Shown here: in pieces, positions 43,037-53,751 of the stretch
Numbering within the stretch: position 1 is the stretch's first letter
How the letters are laid out: every line of letters begins with the position of its first letter
Assembly (NCBI GenBank): GCA_910574865.1
Contig: CAJTDN010000002.1
Span: forward strand, 186,001 to 250,000
Reading direction: 5' to 3'
Origin: Lachnospiraceae bacterium
GTDB taxonomy: Bacteria > Bacillota > Clostridia > Lachnospirales > Lachnospiraceae
DNA length: 64,000 bases
Notes under the pieces: generated by a model
The model's database searches: none
The model's input: only the letters and a program-made list of their open reading frames with translations
Told to the model about the DNA's origin: nothing
Program-made: the position numbers and the translations under genes

Positions 43037-44425
43037 TTACCGTATGCATAGACTTTCAGTCATTACACAGCGTCTTCTCTTCGTGAAGGTGCTTGCGCTC
43101 GTCAGACCCTCGCCGGTACGGCTGGCTATCGTAAAGGTACAAAAACCTTCGCCGCCAAAACCGAGTGCCGCATAGGATGGCCCGTTCTTCACCAAGATTG
43201 CCGTGTCAATCGCCTTGGCGTACTTCGTGATGTTGTCAATGTTTTTGGAATGAATGTGCGCGGAATGACGGTTGCCATGTTCCAGCCACACTGCCTGCTC
43301 CACCGCGTCGTCAAAGTCTTTCGCCCTCACGACGCCAAGAATCGGCATCATCAATTCCGTGGTAATCAACGGGTGCTCCTTCGGCCCTTCGAAAGTGATG
43401 CAACGGACGTTGTCCGGTACCGTCACTCCTATCATGGACAACAAGGTCTTGGCATCCCTTCCGACACACTTCCGATTCAGTCTTCCGTCTTTTAAAACAA
43501 CCGCCGTCAACTTATCCTGCTCCTCCTTCGAAGCCAGGTAGCAGCCCTGTTCGCTTACCATGTAGTGCATCAGCTCGTCCACCACGGAGTCCACCGCCAC
43601 GATTTCCTTCTCGGCAATGCACGGAAGGTTATTGTCAAACGTACAACCATTGACGATGTCCTGCGCCGCCTTGCGAATGTCCGCGGTCTCGTCCACCAAT
43701 GCCGGCGGATTGCCCGCTCCCGCGCCGATTCCCCTTCTTCCTGAAGAAAGAACCGCCGTCACGACTCCTGGTCCTCCGGTCGCCGCAATCAGTTGAATCG
43801 CCTTATGCTTCATCATCACGTTACTGCTCTCCAGCGTCGGCTTCTCGACCGTACAAGCAATGTTGTCCGGCCCGCCCGCCTCCAACGAAGCCTCGTTCAG
43901 CAAATTGATGGCATAAATGGACGTCTTGATGGCCGCCGGATGCGGGTTGAACACGACCGTGTTGCCGCCGGCCAGCATCCCGATGGTATTGCAAAGCACC
44001 GTCTCGCTCGGGTTCGTACACGGGGTGATTGCCCCGATGACCCCGAACGGCCCCATCTCGATCAAAGTCAGTCCTTTGTCTCCCGACCAGGCGGTGGTCG
44101 TGATGTCCTCCGTGCCCGGAGTCTTCTCCGCCACCAGTTGATGCTTCAAAATCTTATGTCCGACATTTCCCATGCCGGTCTCCTGTACTCCCATCCGCGC
44201 GAGAATCTCCGCATGTTCCTTGATTTTTGCGCGAATGTTGGAAATAATCTGTTCTCTCTGATCCATGGACATGCGGCATACGATTTTCTGCGCCTTCCGT
44301 GCCGCCGCGATGGCATCGTTCATATCCCTGAACACGCCGTGACCATCGGTGACGTCCGAAGAAATCTGCAGCTTCGCCATAACTTCCTGCACGATGTCCT
44401 GAACCATCTGTTCATTTACAGACAC
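43037..44425 (-). CDS. pduP: CoA-acylating propionaldehyde dehydrogenase
   Basis: 462 residues from GTG 44425, which follows AAGGAGGTAACA at proper spacing. The N-terminal helix SVNEQMVQDIVQEVMAKLQI is the encapsulation peptide. The aldehyde dehydrogenase core has ITPCTNPSETVLCN and catalytic Cys in FDNNLPCIAEKE. It turns propionaldehyde plus CoA into propionyl-CoA, feeding PduL. Acetaldehyde (EutE) is a possible alternative substrate. Confidence 0.92.
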   Translation of the reverse strand: MSVNEQMVQDIVQEVMAKLQISSDVTDGHGVFRDMNDAIAAARKAQKIVCRMSMDQREQIISNIRAKIKEHAEILARMGVQETGMGNVGHKILKHQLVAEKTPGTEDITTTAWSGDKGLTLIEMGPFGVIGAITPCTNPSETVLCNTIGMLAGGNTVVFNPHPAAIKTSIYAINLLNEASLEAGGPDNIACTVEKPTLESSNVMMKHKAIQLIAATGGPGVVTAVLSSGRRGIGAGAGNPPALVDETADIRKAAQDIVNGCTFDNNLPCIAEKEIVAVDSVVDELMHYMVSEQGCYLASKEEQDKLTAVVLKDGRLNRKCVGRDAKTLLSMIGVTVPDNVRCITFEGPKEHPLITTELMMPILGVVRAKDFDDAVEQAVWLEHGNRHSAHIHSKNIDNITKYAKAIDTAILVKNGPSYAALGFGGEGFCTFTIASRTGEGLTSASTFTKRRRCVMTESLCIR

Positions 44426-44430
44426 GATTG

Positions 44431-44519
44431 TTACCTCCTTACTATGAGCACTTAGTGCCTGTGTTTCAGGCACTTACGTGCGAGTGTACTCCGCGTACCT
44501 TGGCGAGGTTTCCCACGAG
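44431..44519. repeat. Hairpins between the PduO-like gene and pduP
   Basis: AGTGCCTG…CAGGCACT (about 44452–44472) and ACTCCGCGTA…TTACGCGGAGT (about 44489–44534) form nested inverted repeats in an otherwise tight operon. Likely mRNA stability elements. Confidence 0.5.
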
Positions 44520-45086
44520 CTAGTTACGCGGAGTTTCCTCTTGCCATGAGGTGTCTTCAAAACATTTTTTTCCATAGGCCGCGAGATGGGTATCCTCATC
44601 GGCACTTCCCCCGCTTACGCCTATCGCCCCGACAATCCGTCCTTCCACCTCCAGCGTTTCCCCGCCACCAAATATCACGATTTTTCCTCCGTTCGTGAAC
44701 TGGATGCCATATAACGACCCTCCCGGCTGACAAAGCGTCCCCAACCTTTGTGTTGACATCTTGAGGCTCGCCGAAGTAAACGACTTATTTAACGCGATAT
44801 CGAAACTTGCAATATAGGCCCCGTCCATGCTCTGCACCGACACCGGCCGGCCAGCCGCGTCCGCCACGGCGACCACGACGGACAATCCCATCTGCTCCGC
44901 CTGGCCCTGCACCTTTTCAATCAGCGCGTTGGCTTTGGCCAAAGTCATTTTCCCGTCCTTGCATTTACAAACATGACCCGGCTCCTTCTGCAGGCGCTTA
45001 CCATGTTCCGCCCCCTGGCCTTGCCCCGGAGTCTGGCGCTCGTCCAGCACCGCGCGCACGATTTTCGCAATTTCTTGTTCGTTCAT
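44520..45086 (-). CDS. PduO C-terminal/GlcG (HbpS-like) domain protein with encapsulation helix
   Basis: 188 residues. Residues 1–18 (NEQEIAKIVRAVLDERQ) are an encapsulation-type helix; a flexible linker with CKCKDGK follows; then the GlcG/HbpS fold (LSVVVAVADAAGRPVSVQSMDGAYIASFDIALNKSFTSASL…GAIGVSGGSADEDTHLA). In other organisms this domain binds heme or cobalamin-related cofactors. Since the dehydratase here needs no B12, a redox or heme role is more likely. It has no adenosyltransferase domain. Confidence 0.82.
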   Translation of the reverse strand: MNEQEIAKIVRAVLDERQTPGQGQGAEHGKRLQKEPGHVCKCKDGKMTLAKANALIEKVQGQAEQMGLSVVVAVADAAGRPVSVQSMDGAYIASFDIALNKSFTSASLKMSTQRLGTLCQPGGSLYGIQFTNGGKIVIFGGGETLEVEGRIVGAIGVSGGSADEDTHLAAYGKKCFEDTSWQEETPRN

Positions 45087-45090
45087 CGCC

Positions 45091-45900
45091 TTACATTCCC
45101 AACTGCTCCATGACCTTCTTGGTGATGGACGCTACCAAGTCGGCATCGTCGGCCGCCGGAGCGGACGCGCTCTTGCCACAAGAACCGCTGCAGGAATGGC
45201 AGCTCGGCTTTCCCGCTTTCGCGTTCGGGCAAAGGTTCGCCGGATGCTTACCTTTCATGCCGAACTGTCTCCTGATTTCGTACAAGTCCTCGACCTGCTG
45301 CGGGGAGAACTTCTGCGGCTCGCCGAGCATCTTGGACTGATAAAGCAACTGTGCGTAAAACTCGACGGATTCCATCTTGTGGTACGCGTTTAACAAAGAG
45401 TCGGAATAGGAAAGTGCCCCGTGGTTTTCAAGCAAAACGGCATCGAAGTACTGAAGGTACTCGCTTACCGCGTCCGGAATCTCCATCGTGGACGGACGGC
45501 CATACTTGGCAATCGGAACACACCCAAGCGCGATGACGGCTTCCGGCATGATTGGCTCCGTCAGCGGAATGCCGCAGATGGCGAACGTCGTCGCGTACAG
45601 TGGATGTGCGTGCACGACCGCGTTCACGTCCGGCCTTTCCTTATAGACGCGCATGTGCATCTTGATTTCGGATGACGGCTTGAAACCTTTGTTGGCCTGA
45701 ATCACGTCGCCGTTCTCGTCTACCTTGCAGATGTACTCCGGCGTCATGAATCCTTTGCTGACGCCGGTCGGCGTGCACAAAAACTCGTGGTCATTGAGCT
45801 TTACGGAAAAGTTTCCGTCATTTGCCGCGACCATTCCGCGCATATACACGCGCTTGCCGATTTCGCACATTTCTTTTTTGATTTCGTACTCGTTTTGCAT
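45091..45900 (-). CDS. Class II aldolase (fuculose/rhamnulose-1-phosphate type) with Cys-rich linker and encapsulation helix
   Basis: 269 residues. Aldolase core: MVAANDGNFSVKL, zinc ligands VVHAHPLYAT and LENHGALSY, catalytic Glu in the KPSSEIKMH loop. It splits a ketose-1-phosphate to dihydroxyacetone phosphate and lactaldehyde. After residue ~222 come CPNAKAGKPSCHSCSGSCGK, then an amphipathic helix DADLVASITKKVMEQLGM at the very end that targets it to the BMC. The start has GGAGG. L-fuculose and L-rhamnulose phosphate cannot be told apart here. Confidence 0.88.
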   Translation of the reverse strand: MQNEYEIKKEMCEIGKRVYMRGMVAANDGNFSVKLNDHEFLCTPTGVSKGFMTPEYICKVDENGDVIQANKGFKPSSEIKMHMRVYKERPDVNAVVHAHPLYATTFAICGIPLTEPIMPEAVIALGCVPIAKYGRPSTMEIPDAVSEYLQYFDAVLLENHGALSYSDSLLNAYHKMESVEFYAQLLYQSKMLGEPQKFSPQQVEDLYEIRRQFGMKGKHPANLCPNAKAGKPSCHSCSGSCGKSASAPAADDADLVASITKKVMEQLGM

Positions 45901-46024
45901 GTTCTTTTCCTCCTGAATATTGCAAAATTTTGTTCTCGGTTCGGCATCATGGCCTTTTCGCCCCTTTTTGCCCAAAACCTTTTAGTTATACTCGCGGCAG
46001 ATTAATCTGACGCTCAATATACCT

Positions 46025-46498
46025 TTATGATGGCACCTTTTCGTCATTCTTCTCCCACGGCAGGACGTCCCCTTCTTCCTTCAGGTGCCTCAGAATCTCG
46101 GGAATCCCCTCATATGTCTTGGAATCCACATGGAAAATCTTTTTGCATCCCGCCAGCCGAAGCCACCGCTCGGCACGCGAAACGTCCGCCTTCTCATCAT
46201 GAATCTTGGTGACAATTCCGATGACTTCCCGGTTACACATCGCCGTGCAGCACGGCGGATACAGCGAATACGGTTCGGTCGCCGACAAAAGCAGCCCGAC
46301 CACGTCCGCCTCATAAGAATACAGCGCCAACGCGTAACCCAAATGTTTCGTCTGCGCGTATTCTCCCGGCGTGTCGATAATGACGTCGAAGTGATTCACA
46401 TACTGTGTCTTGTGATACTTGATTTTTTCTCCTTTTAATGCCTGGGTCAGCGTCGTCTTGCCACACTCGCTCCTGCCCATCAATACTATTTTCCTCAT
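46025..46498 (-). CDS. EutP/PduV family small GTPase-like protein
   Basis: 157 residues. Walker A GRSECGKTTL and IDTPGEYAQTK. The usual G4 position reads VTKIHDEKAD, as in EutP/PduV. The role is uncertain; PduV has been linked to compartment movement. It begins four bases after the preceding shell gene. Confidence 0.9.
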   Translation of the reverse strand: MRKIVLMGRSECGKTTLTQALKGEKIKYHKTQYVNHFDVIIDTPGEYAQTKHLGYALALYSYEADVVGLLLSATEPYSLYPPCCTAMCNREVIGIVTKIHDEKADVSRAERWLRLAGCKKIFHVDSKTYEGIPEILRHLKEEGDVLPWEKNDEKVPS

Positions 46499-46502
46499 AC
46501 TG

Positions 46503-46865
46503 TCAGGTCCTTGTAATCTCGCACACGGAGAATCCCATCTTGTCCTTCGCATATTCGAGCACCGCCCTCGTGGCGGCCTCGACCTCGGAAATGGAACCGG
46601 TCACAATCAGTGTCCCGCTGAAGCGGTCTACGAATCCAAGTTCGATTCCCGCCGACTTGATGGCAATGTCCCCCGCGATAATGGCCGTTTCCGCCGGACT
46701 GATGGTCAGTACGCCGATGGCCGACTTACTGTATTCCACCCTCGGGTCAAGCCCCAGCTTTTCATACAGCGTGATGTCCGGACTGGCAATCAAGTGAGCA
46801 ATGGTAATCTCTTTGCCCGGCACCAGTTCCTGCACGATACGGCTCGGCATCAATTCCTCTCCCAC
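46503..46865 (-). CDS. pduU: Circularly permuted BMC-H shell protein, PduU/EutS-like
   Basis: 120 residues with the permuted order of PduU/EutS: RIVQELVPGKEITIAHLIASPD…AIGVLTISPAETAIIAGDIAIK. The N-terminal strand can build a β-barrel over the hexamer pore. It starts six bases after the activase gene. A short ribosome site, GGAGGGTGA, is visible. Confidence 0.9.
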   Translation of the reverse strand: MGEELMPSRIVQELVPGKEITIAHLIASPDITLYEKLGLDPRVEYSKSAIGVLTISPAETAIIAGDIAIKSAGIELGFVDRFSGTLIVTGSISEVEAATRAVLEYAKDKMGFSVCEITRT

Positions 46866-46871
46866 TTGTCG

Positions 46872-47666
46872 TCACCCTCCTATCTGGCACTCCACGCCGG
46901 AAACTTCTTTTGCGGCTTTGAGCAATTCCCTCATTTTTTCATTGGCCGGCGGCTCCACGTCCCCCATCAGGTATTCTCTCCCAAGGCCGGTATATTTATC
47001 CTGCCCGAGCCTGTGGTAGGGAAGCAGGTGCAGCCTTCGGACGTTCACAAGCTTTTTCGTGTATGCCGCGATGTCCCTGATTTCCTCCGGCGTGTCGTTG
47101 AATCCCGGAATGACCGGCACGCGGATGCTAAGCTCCGTCTCATGGGAAGCCGCGATTTTCACCGCGTTCTCAAGCATCAGCTCGTTCGACCTGCCGGTAA
47201 ACTCTTTGTGTTTCACGGGATCCATGTGCTTGATATCCAGCAAATACTGATCCAGATACGGGAGAATGCCCTCTATCGTCTCCCATTTCGCACATCCCAT
47301 GCTCTCCATCGACGTGTTGATTCCCCGATCCTTCGCCGCCCGAAGAAGTGCCTTCGCGAACTGCGGCTGGCATAGGCTCTCGCCGCCCGAAAGCGTCATC
47401 CCGCCCCCGGTTCTACGGTAATACGGCCTGTCCCTCTCGACCGTCTCCATCACCTCGGCCACCGTCACGTCACGTCCGATCACCTTCGGCTTTCCCTGCA
47501 CCATCATCGTCTGGATGGCATATTCCTGGGACTCCGGATTGCAGCACCACCGGCACCGCAGCACGCACCCTTTCAAAAACACGATGGTGCGGATGCCGTT
47601 TCCGTCATGGATGGAATACCTCTGAATGTCAAAGATACGTCCCTTTGTGTTCAAATATTCTTCCAT
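46872..47666 (-). CDS. Glycyl radical enzyme activase (radical SAM)
   Basis: 264 residues. Radical SAM cysteines GCVLRCRWC with GGGMTLSGGE as the SAM-binding turn. It installs the glycyl radical on the dehydratase encoded just upstream. The ferredoxin-like insert with eight cysteines seen in many such activases is absent: only CCNPES follows the first cluster. The start at 47666 lies two bases after the dehydratase stop, giving coupled translation. Confidence 0.9.
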   Translation of the reverse strand: MEEYLNTKGRIFDIQRYSIHDGNGIRTIVFLKGCVLRCRWCCNPESQEYAIQTMMVQGKPKVIGRDVTVAEVMETVERDRPYYRRTGGGMTLSGGESLCQPQFAKALLRAAKDRGINTSMESMGCAKWETIEGILPYLDQYLLDIKHMDPVKHKEFTGRSNELMLENAVKIAASHETELSIRVPVIPGFNDTPEEIRDIAAYTKKLVNVRRLHLLPYHRLGQDKYTGLGREYLMGDVEPPANEKMRELLKAAKEVSGVECQIGG

Positions 47667-47667
47667 A

Positions 47668-50205
47668 TTAAAAGCCCTGCTCCGTCCTGCGGATGATGTC
47701 GTCCTGCAAGGACTTGGACAATGTCGTAAACAATGCACTGTATCCCGCCACACGTACGACTAAATGCCGGTACTGCTCCGGATGTGCCTGCGCGTCCAAA
47801 AGCGTCTCCCTGTCTACGACGTTAAACTGCATGTGACTGCCCTTCTGGTCAAAGTAGGAACGAATCAATCCGACAAAATTCTCCAAACCGTCCTTGCCGC
47901 TAAGTGCTGACGGATGGAACTTCTGATTAAACAGCGTTCCGTTGGATGCAATGTAATGATCCAATTTGGAAACCGAATTGGCCGCCGCGGTCGGGCCGTT
48001 CACGTCCTTTCCTGATGTCGGGGAAACCCCGTCCGCCACCGGCGTGTGGGCCAGCCTTCCGTCCGGCGTCGCTCCGGTCTGCTCTCCTAACGGAACGTTT
48101 GCCGATACCGGATAAAGTCCGGCCTGGAAGCGTCCGCCCCTCGGATTGTAGTAGCGCTCCACCGGCTTCGTGTAAGTATAGGCCGCCTCTCTGGCAAACT
48201 CGTCAATCTCGTCCACGTCGTTACCAAACTTCGGCACGTTCTCGATCAATTCCAAAATCCGCTCGCCCTCGGCCTTCACCTTCGGAGACTCGCTCGCCTC
48301 CTTCACGGATTTGAAAATCGCCGCGATTTCATTCTCGCCGACTTCGCGTCCGCCCTCCTGCATCGCCCTGGCAATCCGAGTCACCATGTAGGCCGCGTCC
48401 TCCGCCGCCAGGCCCCTGCCATAATTCAGGGCCAACATGCCCTTAAGTTCCTTCATGGTCACTTTCTTTTCTTCGTAGACCAGCTTCTTGACCGCATACA
48501 GCGAATCCGTCACGTTGGCGATGCCAAATCCCTGAGGCCCGCTGAAGTTGTACACCGCCCCGCCCTCCTCGAAGGTCTTGCCGGACTTCATGCAGTCGTC
48601 CACCATCGCCGACAAGAACGGAAGCGGACACCTCTCGGCATGCGCCATGTCAATCGCGTTGTCCGCGTTGACCATCAGCTTGATGGCATATTCCATCTGA
48701 ATCTTGTAAGCGCGATAGAACTCTTCGAAGGTCGCCATCTTTTCCACGTCTCCGGTCTGCGGTCCTACCTGCGCCCCCTTGTCCATGCCATTGGAAAATA
48801 CCAGTTCCAACGGACGGCACATATTGAAGAACGCCGCATCATGCCAGCCGCAAGTCTTTCCTGCCTTCTGCGGTTCCACGCAGCCGATGATATTGTACTC
48901 ACGCGCGTCTGCAAGCGTCAACCCGCGGCTCATCAAGGACGGAATGATGACCTCGTCGTTGTAATAAGCCGGCAATCCGATACCCGTGCGGGTCAATTCG
49001 GCCGCCTTGACCAAGAACTCATGCGGCGAGCCGTTCCAAACGCGAACGGAGAACGACGGCTGCGGCAAGAACACGTGGTGGCAGGCTTGAATACACATGA
49101 ACGACAAATCATTCGTCACGTCGATGCCCTCCGCATTCTGTCCGCCTGCAATCAAATTCTGGAACAGGCCATAACCGGCAAAGCCTTCCGCCGACGCGGC
49201 ATCACGGCATTTGCTCAAATCGTTCATCTTGACCCAGATGCAGTCCATAAGCTCTTGTGCGAACTCCCTCGTAATCTTCCCTGCATCAATATCCTTCTTA
49301 TAATAAGGATACATGTACTGGTCAAATCGTCCCGGTGAAATTGAATGTCCGCTGGACTCAATCTGTAAAAGCTGCTGTACGAACCAGAATGACTGGCAAG
49401 CCTCATAAAAGCCCGTCGCTCCTTTTTCCGGGACATTGGCGCAATTCTGCGCGATTTGCAAAAGTTCCCGCTTCCTCGTCGAATCCGTGCACTTCTCCGC
49501 TTCCTCAAGTGCCAGTCTGGCGTAACGCCTCGCATATGTAATTGCCGCGTCACAGCTCATCATCATGGCCTGAAGGAGCCTTGATTTCTTCTGGTAATTG
49601 GCATCCGTGATACTGCACTTCGCCAACTCTTCCCCGGCTTTCGCCTTGATGCCGCCGAAGCCAATCTCCAGCACTTCCCAGTACTTGACAGTCACATGGC
49701 CGACACCGTTGTAAAAATAGTTGCCCGGCGTGAACATGTTGTGTTCCATCGCCAGCAGGGTCTCCGGTTCCATGTAGGCAGTCGCCAGCTCGCTGCTCGT
49801 CTTCCCCTTCCAATACTTGTCCGCCTCAAGAAGTTCCTTCTTCGCCCGCTCGGAAATATGGAACGGGTCGGCACTGCGCGTCTCCAGCGTCTCGAATTCG
49901 CCCTCAAGCCACTCATAAGAGAACTCCGGATATGTCTGGCAACTGTGCGGCGCAATCGTCGTGCTGCCGACAATCAATTCCAATGGCCGGATCACGATTG
50001 GAATGTTCTCCAAAATGTGGGCAAATGCCTTCGCCCTGCGGATGACCATCGGCTCGTTCTCCGTCTGCTTATACGACTCGGTAATCAAAACCGCACGGGC
50101 GGACTCGACTTCCGGGGTCTTCTCAAACAGATGCGCCACCAGCTGCGGAATCCGGTCTGACTTTGGAATGTCTGTACTGTCATAGGTGTATAATCCCATC
50201 TTCAT
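47668..50205 (-). CDS. Glycyl radical B12-independent propanediol dehydratase
   Basis: 845 residues. The thiyl-radical cysteine is in NIIGCVEPQKAGKT, with GCVEP typical of diol/glycerol dehydratases rather than pyruvate formate-lyase (which has two adjacent Cys). The glycyl radical loop is LVVRVAGYSALFTTL near the C-terminus. It removes water from 1,2-propanediol to give propionaldehyde. Start 50205 or 50199 after AAAGGAG. No encapsulation helix is seen at either end. Glycerol is a possible second substrate. First gene of the BMC operon. Confidence 0.92.
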   Translation of the reverse strand: MKMGLYTYDSTDIPKSDRIPQLVAHLFEKTPEVESARAVLITESYKQTENEPMVIRRAKAFAHILENIPIVIRPLELIVGSTTIAPHSCQTYPEFSYEWLEGEFETLETRSADPFHISERAKKELLEADKYWKGKTSSELATAYMEPETLLAMEHNMFTPGNYFYNGVGHVTVKYWEVLEIGFGGIKAKAGEELAKCSITDANYQKKSRLLQAMMMSCDAAITYARRYARLALEEAEKCTDSTRKRELLQIAQNCANVPEKGATGFYEACQSFWFVQQLLQIESSGHSISPGRFDQYMYPYYKKDIDAGKITREFAQELMDCIWVKMNDLSKCRDAASAEGFAGYGLFQNLIAGGQNAEGIDVTNDLSFMCIQACHHVFLPQPSFSVRVWNGSPHEFLVKAAELTRTGIGLPAYYNDEVIIPSLMSRGLTLADAREYNIIGCVEPQKAGKTCGWHDAAFFNMCRPLELVFSNGMDKGAQVGPQTGDVEKMATFEEFYRAYKIQMEYAIKLMVNADNAIDMAHAERCPLPFLSAMVDDCMKSGKTFEEGGAVYNFSGPQGFGIANVTDSLYAVKKLVYEEKKVTMKELKGMLALNYGRGLAAEDAAYMVTRIARAMQEGGREVGENEIAAIFKSVKEASESPKVKAEGERILELIENVPKFGNDVDEIDEFAREAAYTYTKPVERYYNPRGGRFQAGLYPVSANVPLGEQTGATPDGRLAHTPVADGVSPTSGKDVNGPTAAANSVSKLDHYIASNGTLFNQKFHPSALSGKDGLENFVGLIRSYFDQKGSHMQFNVVDRETLLDAQAHPEQYRHLVVRVAGYSALFTTLSKSLQDDIIRRTEQGF

Positions 50206-50318
50206 TGTCTCCTTTCTATATGCACACGTCACGATACGCATATAAATTCCCCCGGTGAGTCGGCACGCCCCGTCCAAAAAACCCCAAAAGCTCCAAGTTT
50301 CCTAAAAGCAAGTCGAAA

Positions 50319-50356
50319 TGCCCCTTGTCGCGAATTCGAATCCGCACGACGGGGCA
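50319..50356. promoter_or_regulatory. Leader hairpin of the BMC operon
   Basis: TGCCCC-tt-GTCG pairs with CGAC-GGGGCA around a ~16-base loop containing AATTCGAATC. It lies in the predicted 187-base 5' leader, with further G4 and T6 runs downstream. Could be a leader control element; no known riboswitch is recognised. Confidence 0.4.
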
Positions 50357-50398
50357 CGAGGTTCAACGACGGCAATCCCATCCCACCTAGTTACCGTT

Positions 50399-50427
50399 AT
50401 TATACTTCATGCAGTCATGAAAGTCAA
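50399..50427 (-). promoter_or_regulatory. BMC operon promoter with operator palindrome
   Basis: TTGACT (50427–50422), 17 bases, TATAAT (50404–50399). The spacer holds the perfect palindrome TTCATG-CAGT-CATGAA (50406–50421), a candidate site for the operon's DeoR protein. 50428–50732 is otherwise AT-rich with no gene seen. Confidence 0.75.
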
Positions 50428-50732
50428 CATGATTCAACATATTTTTTATTGCTTTCACAAACAAATCCCACGCAAATCCACATTTCTAATGTTGGTTTTT
50501 ATTGTTGTTTGTTTTTTACCCGATTCGTACTCCTATCACGCCCTTTGGAACCCGCCCTCTTTTTAAATTTCATTTCCCCCACATCATTTTTTAGTTGACA
50601 AATTCACAAATGCATAGCATACTAAAGCCATCGCATGGAATTTATACAATTTATATTAAGGATATTATGATGATGCCAGGTTCGAAAGGTCATGCATGGC
50701 TTTGCATTCCTCATGAAAGGTTGGATATACTT

Positions 50733-51449
50733 ATGACACAGATAAAATTTGACATACACACCCATACGATTGCCAGCGGGCACGCCACCACCGCCACGAT
50801 TACCGACATGGCGAAAGCGGCGGCGGCCCGGAACTTGAAGCTGCTCGGCATTTCCGACCACGGCCCGGCGACCGCCGGCGGCGGACGCGCTTCATACTTT
50901 CGCTCCCTCCACCTGTCACAAAAAAAACGCCTCGGGGTGGAGATGCTTTATGGCGCGGAAGCCAATATTTTAGATATGGACGGGCATTTAGATTTAGACG
51001 ACGACATACTGGCCACGCTCGATTACGTCATTGCCAGCATGCACCGGCCGGTCATCAGGCCAGGCACCATCGAAGAAAACACGCGTGCCTACGTCGCGGC
51101 AATGAAAAATCCGCATGTAAGTATCCTCGGGCATTGTGACGACGTCAAGTTCCCGGTTGACTATGAAGCCATCGTCAAGGCAGCGGCGGAACACCACGTG
51201 CTACTCGAAATCAACGAAAGCTCCTTGAAGCCGGACGGCTATCGCGGCGATACCCGTTTCAACAATTTGATGATTTTGAACTTGTGCAAACATTTTCAAT
51301 ATCCAATCCTGCTGTCGAGCGACAGCCATGGACCGAAACGGTTAGGAGATTTCACGTATTCGCTGGAATTGTTAAAAAAGGCGGAGTTTCCAGACTCGCT
51401 GGTGTTAAATTACTCCATGGATAAGTTGAAGAAATGGATTGGAAAGTGA
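50733..51449 (+). CDS. PHP domain phosphatase (YcdX-like)
   Basis: 238 residues with the metal sites of PHP hydrolases: FDIHTHT at the start, GISDHGPA, YGAEANILD, ASMHRP, LGHCDDVKF and SSDSHGPKR. Family members are histidinol-phosphatase-like or YcdX-type phosphatases. The start at 50733 puts the first metal motif at residue 6, as usual; the ribosome site (AAAGG) is rather far. Substrate unknown. Confidence 0.85.
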   Translation: MTQIKFDIHTHTIASGHATTATITDMAKAAAARNLKLLGISDHGPATAGGGRASYFRSLHLSQKKRLGVEMLYGAEANILDMDGHLDLDDDILATLDYVIASMHRPVIRPGTIEENTRAYVAAMKNPHVSILGHCDDVKFPVDYEAIVKAAAEHHVLLEINESSLKPDGYRGDTRFNNLMILNLCKHFQYPILLSSDSHGPKRLGDFTYSLELLKKAEFPDSLVLNYSMDKLKKWIGK

Positions 51450-51567
51450 AACGGGAGCCACCCGACAAGTGGCTCCCTTCCTTTATTTCCTATACTTCTA
51501 TTTCCGTTTTGCCTACATGGGACATCCCGGCACTACCACATCCGGCCTTCGGCCATGCACGGCAGCC

Positions 51568-53262
<1,695 letters not shown>

Positions 53263-53325
53263 TCACTCATCAAACCTTTTACTGGTAACTCCTTTGCCGG
53301 CCAGGTTCTGCCGTCATCTTAACGG

Positions 53326-53613
53326 TCATTCTTCCACGATGGCCAAAATGTCGCCCTGCTTCACCACGATATACTCCTCGCCGTCAAGCTCCACGTTCGT
53401 CCCGGCATACTTGGAATAAATCACCTTGTCACCCACTTTAACCTGCATCGTCACTTCTTTTCCATCTATCACTCCGCCCGGTCCTACGGCGATGACCTCC
53501 GCCTCCTGGGGCTTCTCCTTTGCCTGCCCCGGAAGAACGATGCCGGACTTCGTCGTCTCTTCTGCCTCTAACTGCCTTAATACAATCTTATCACCCAATG
53601 GTACTAACTTCAT
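53326..53613 (-). CDS. groES: Co-chaperonin GroES
   Basis: 95 residues, MKLVPLGDKIVLRQLEAEE…KVGDKVIYSKYAGTNVELDGEEYIVV. Forms the heptameric lid on GroEL. AAGGAGG lies upstream of the start. Confidence 0.98.
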   Translation of the reverse strand: MKLVPLGDKIVLRQLEAEETTKSGIVLPGQAKEKPQEAEVIAVGPGGVIDGKEVTMQVKVGDKVIYSKYAGTNVELDGEEYIVVKQGDILAIVEE

Positions 53614-53640
53614 TGCAATTCCTCCTTTAATTAATTGTTG

Positions 53641-53667
53641 TTAGCACTCAATCACTTTGAGTGCTAA
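53641..53667. promoter_or_regulatory. CIRCE operator
   Basis: Perfect TTAGCACTC-N9-GAGTGCTAA, the HrcA-binding site for heat-shock control, just downstream of the groESL promoter. Confidence 0.97.
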
Positions 53668-53678
53668 ACACTAGATAT

Positions 53679-53707
53679 AAAATAGCACTCCACCAGCCAT
53701 TTGTCAA
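53679..53707 (-). promoter_or_regulatory. groESL promoter
   Basis: TTGACA (53707–53702), 17 bases, TATTTT (53684–53679), reading into CIRCE. Confidence 0.8.
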
Positions 53708-53751
53708 CAGAGTTTGTTATTTTTTATAATTAGTTTATAAAATAGCTACCG

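Noticed and set aside
50319-50356. tRNA 3'-half with a T-loop-like AATTCGAATC
   Set aside because: The T-stem does not pair, no anticodon or D arm is present, and the segment is better explained as a hairpin with TGCCCC/GGGGCA arms.
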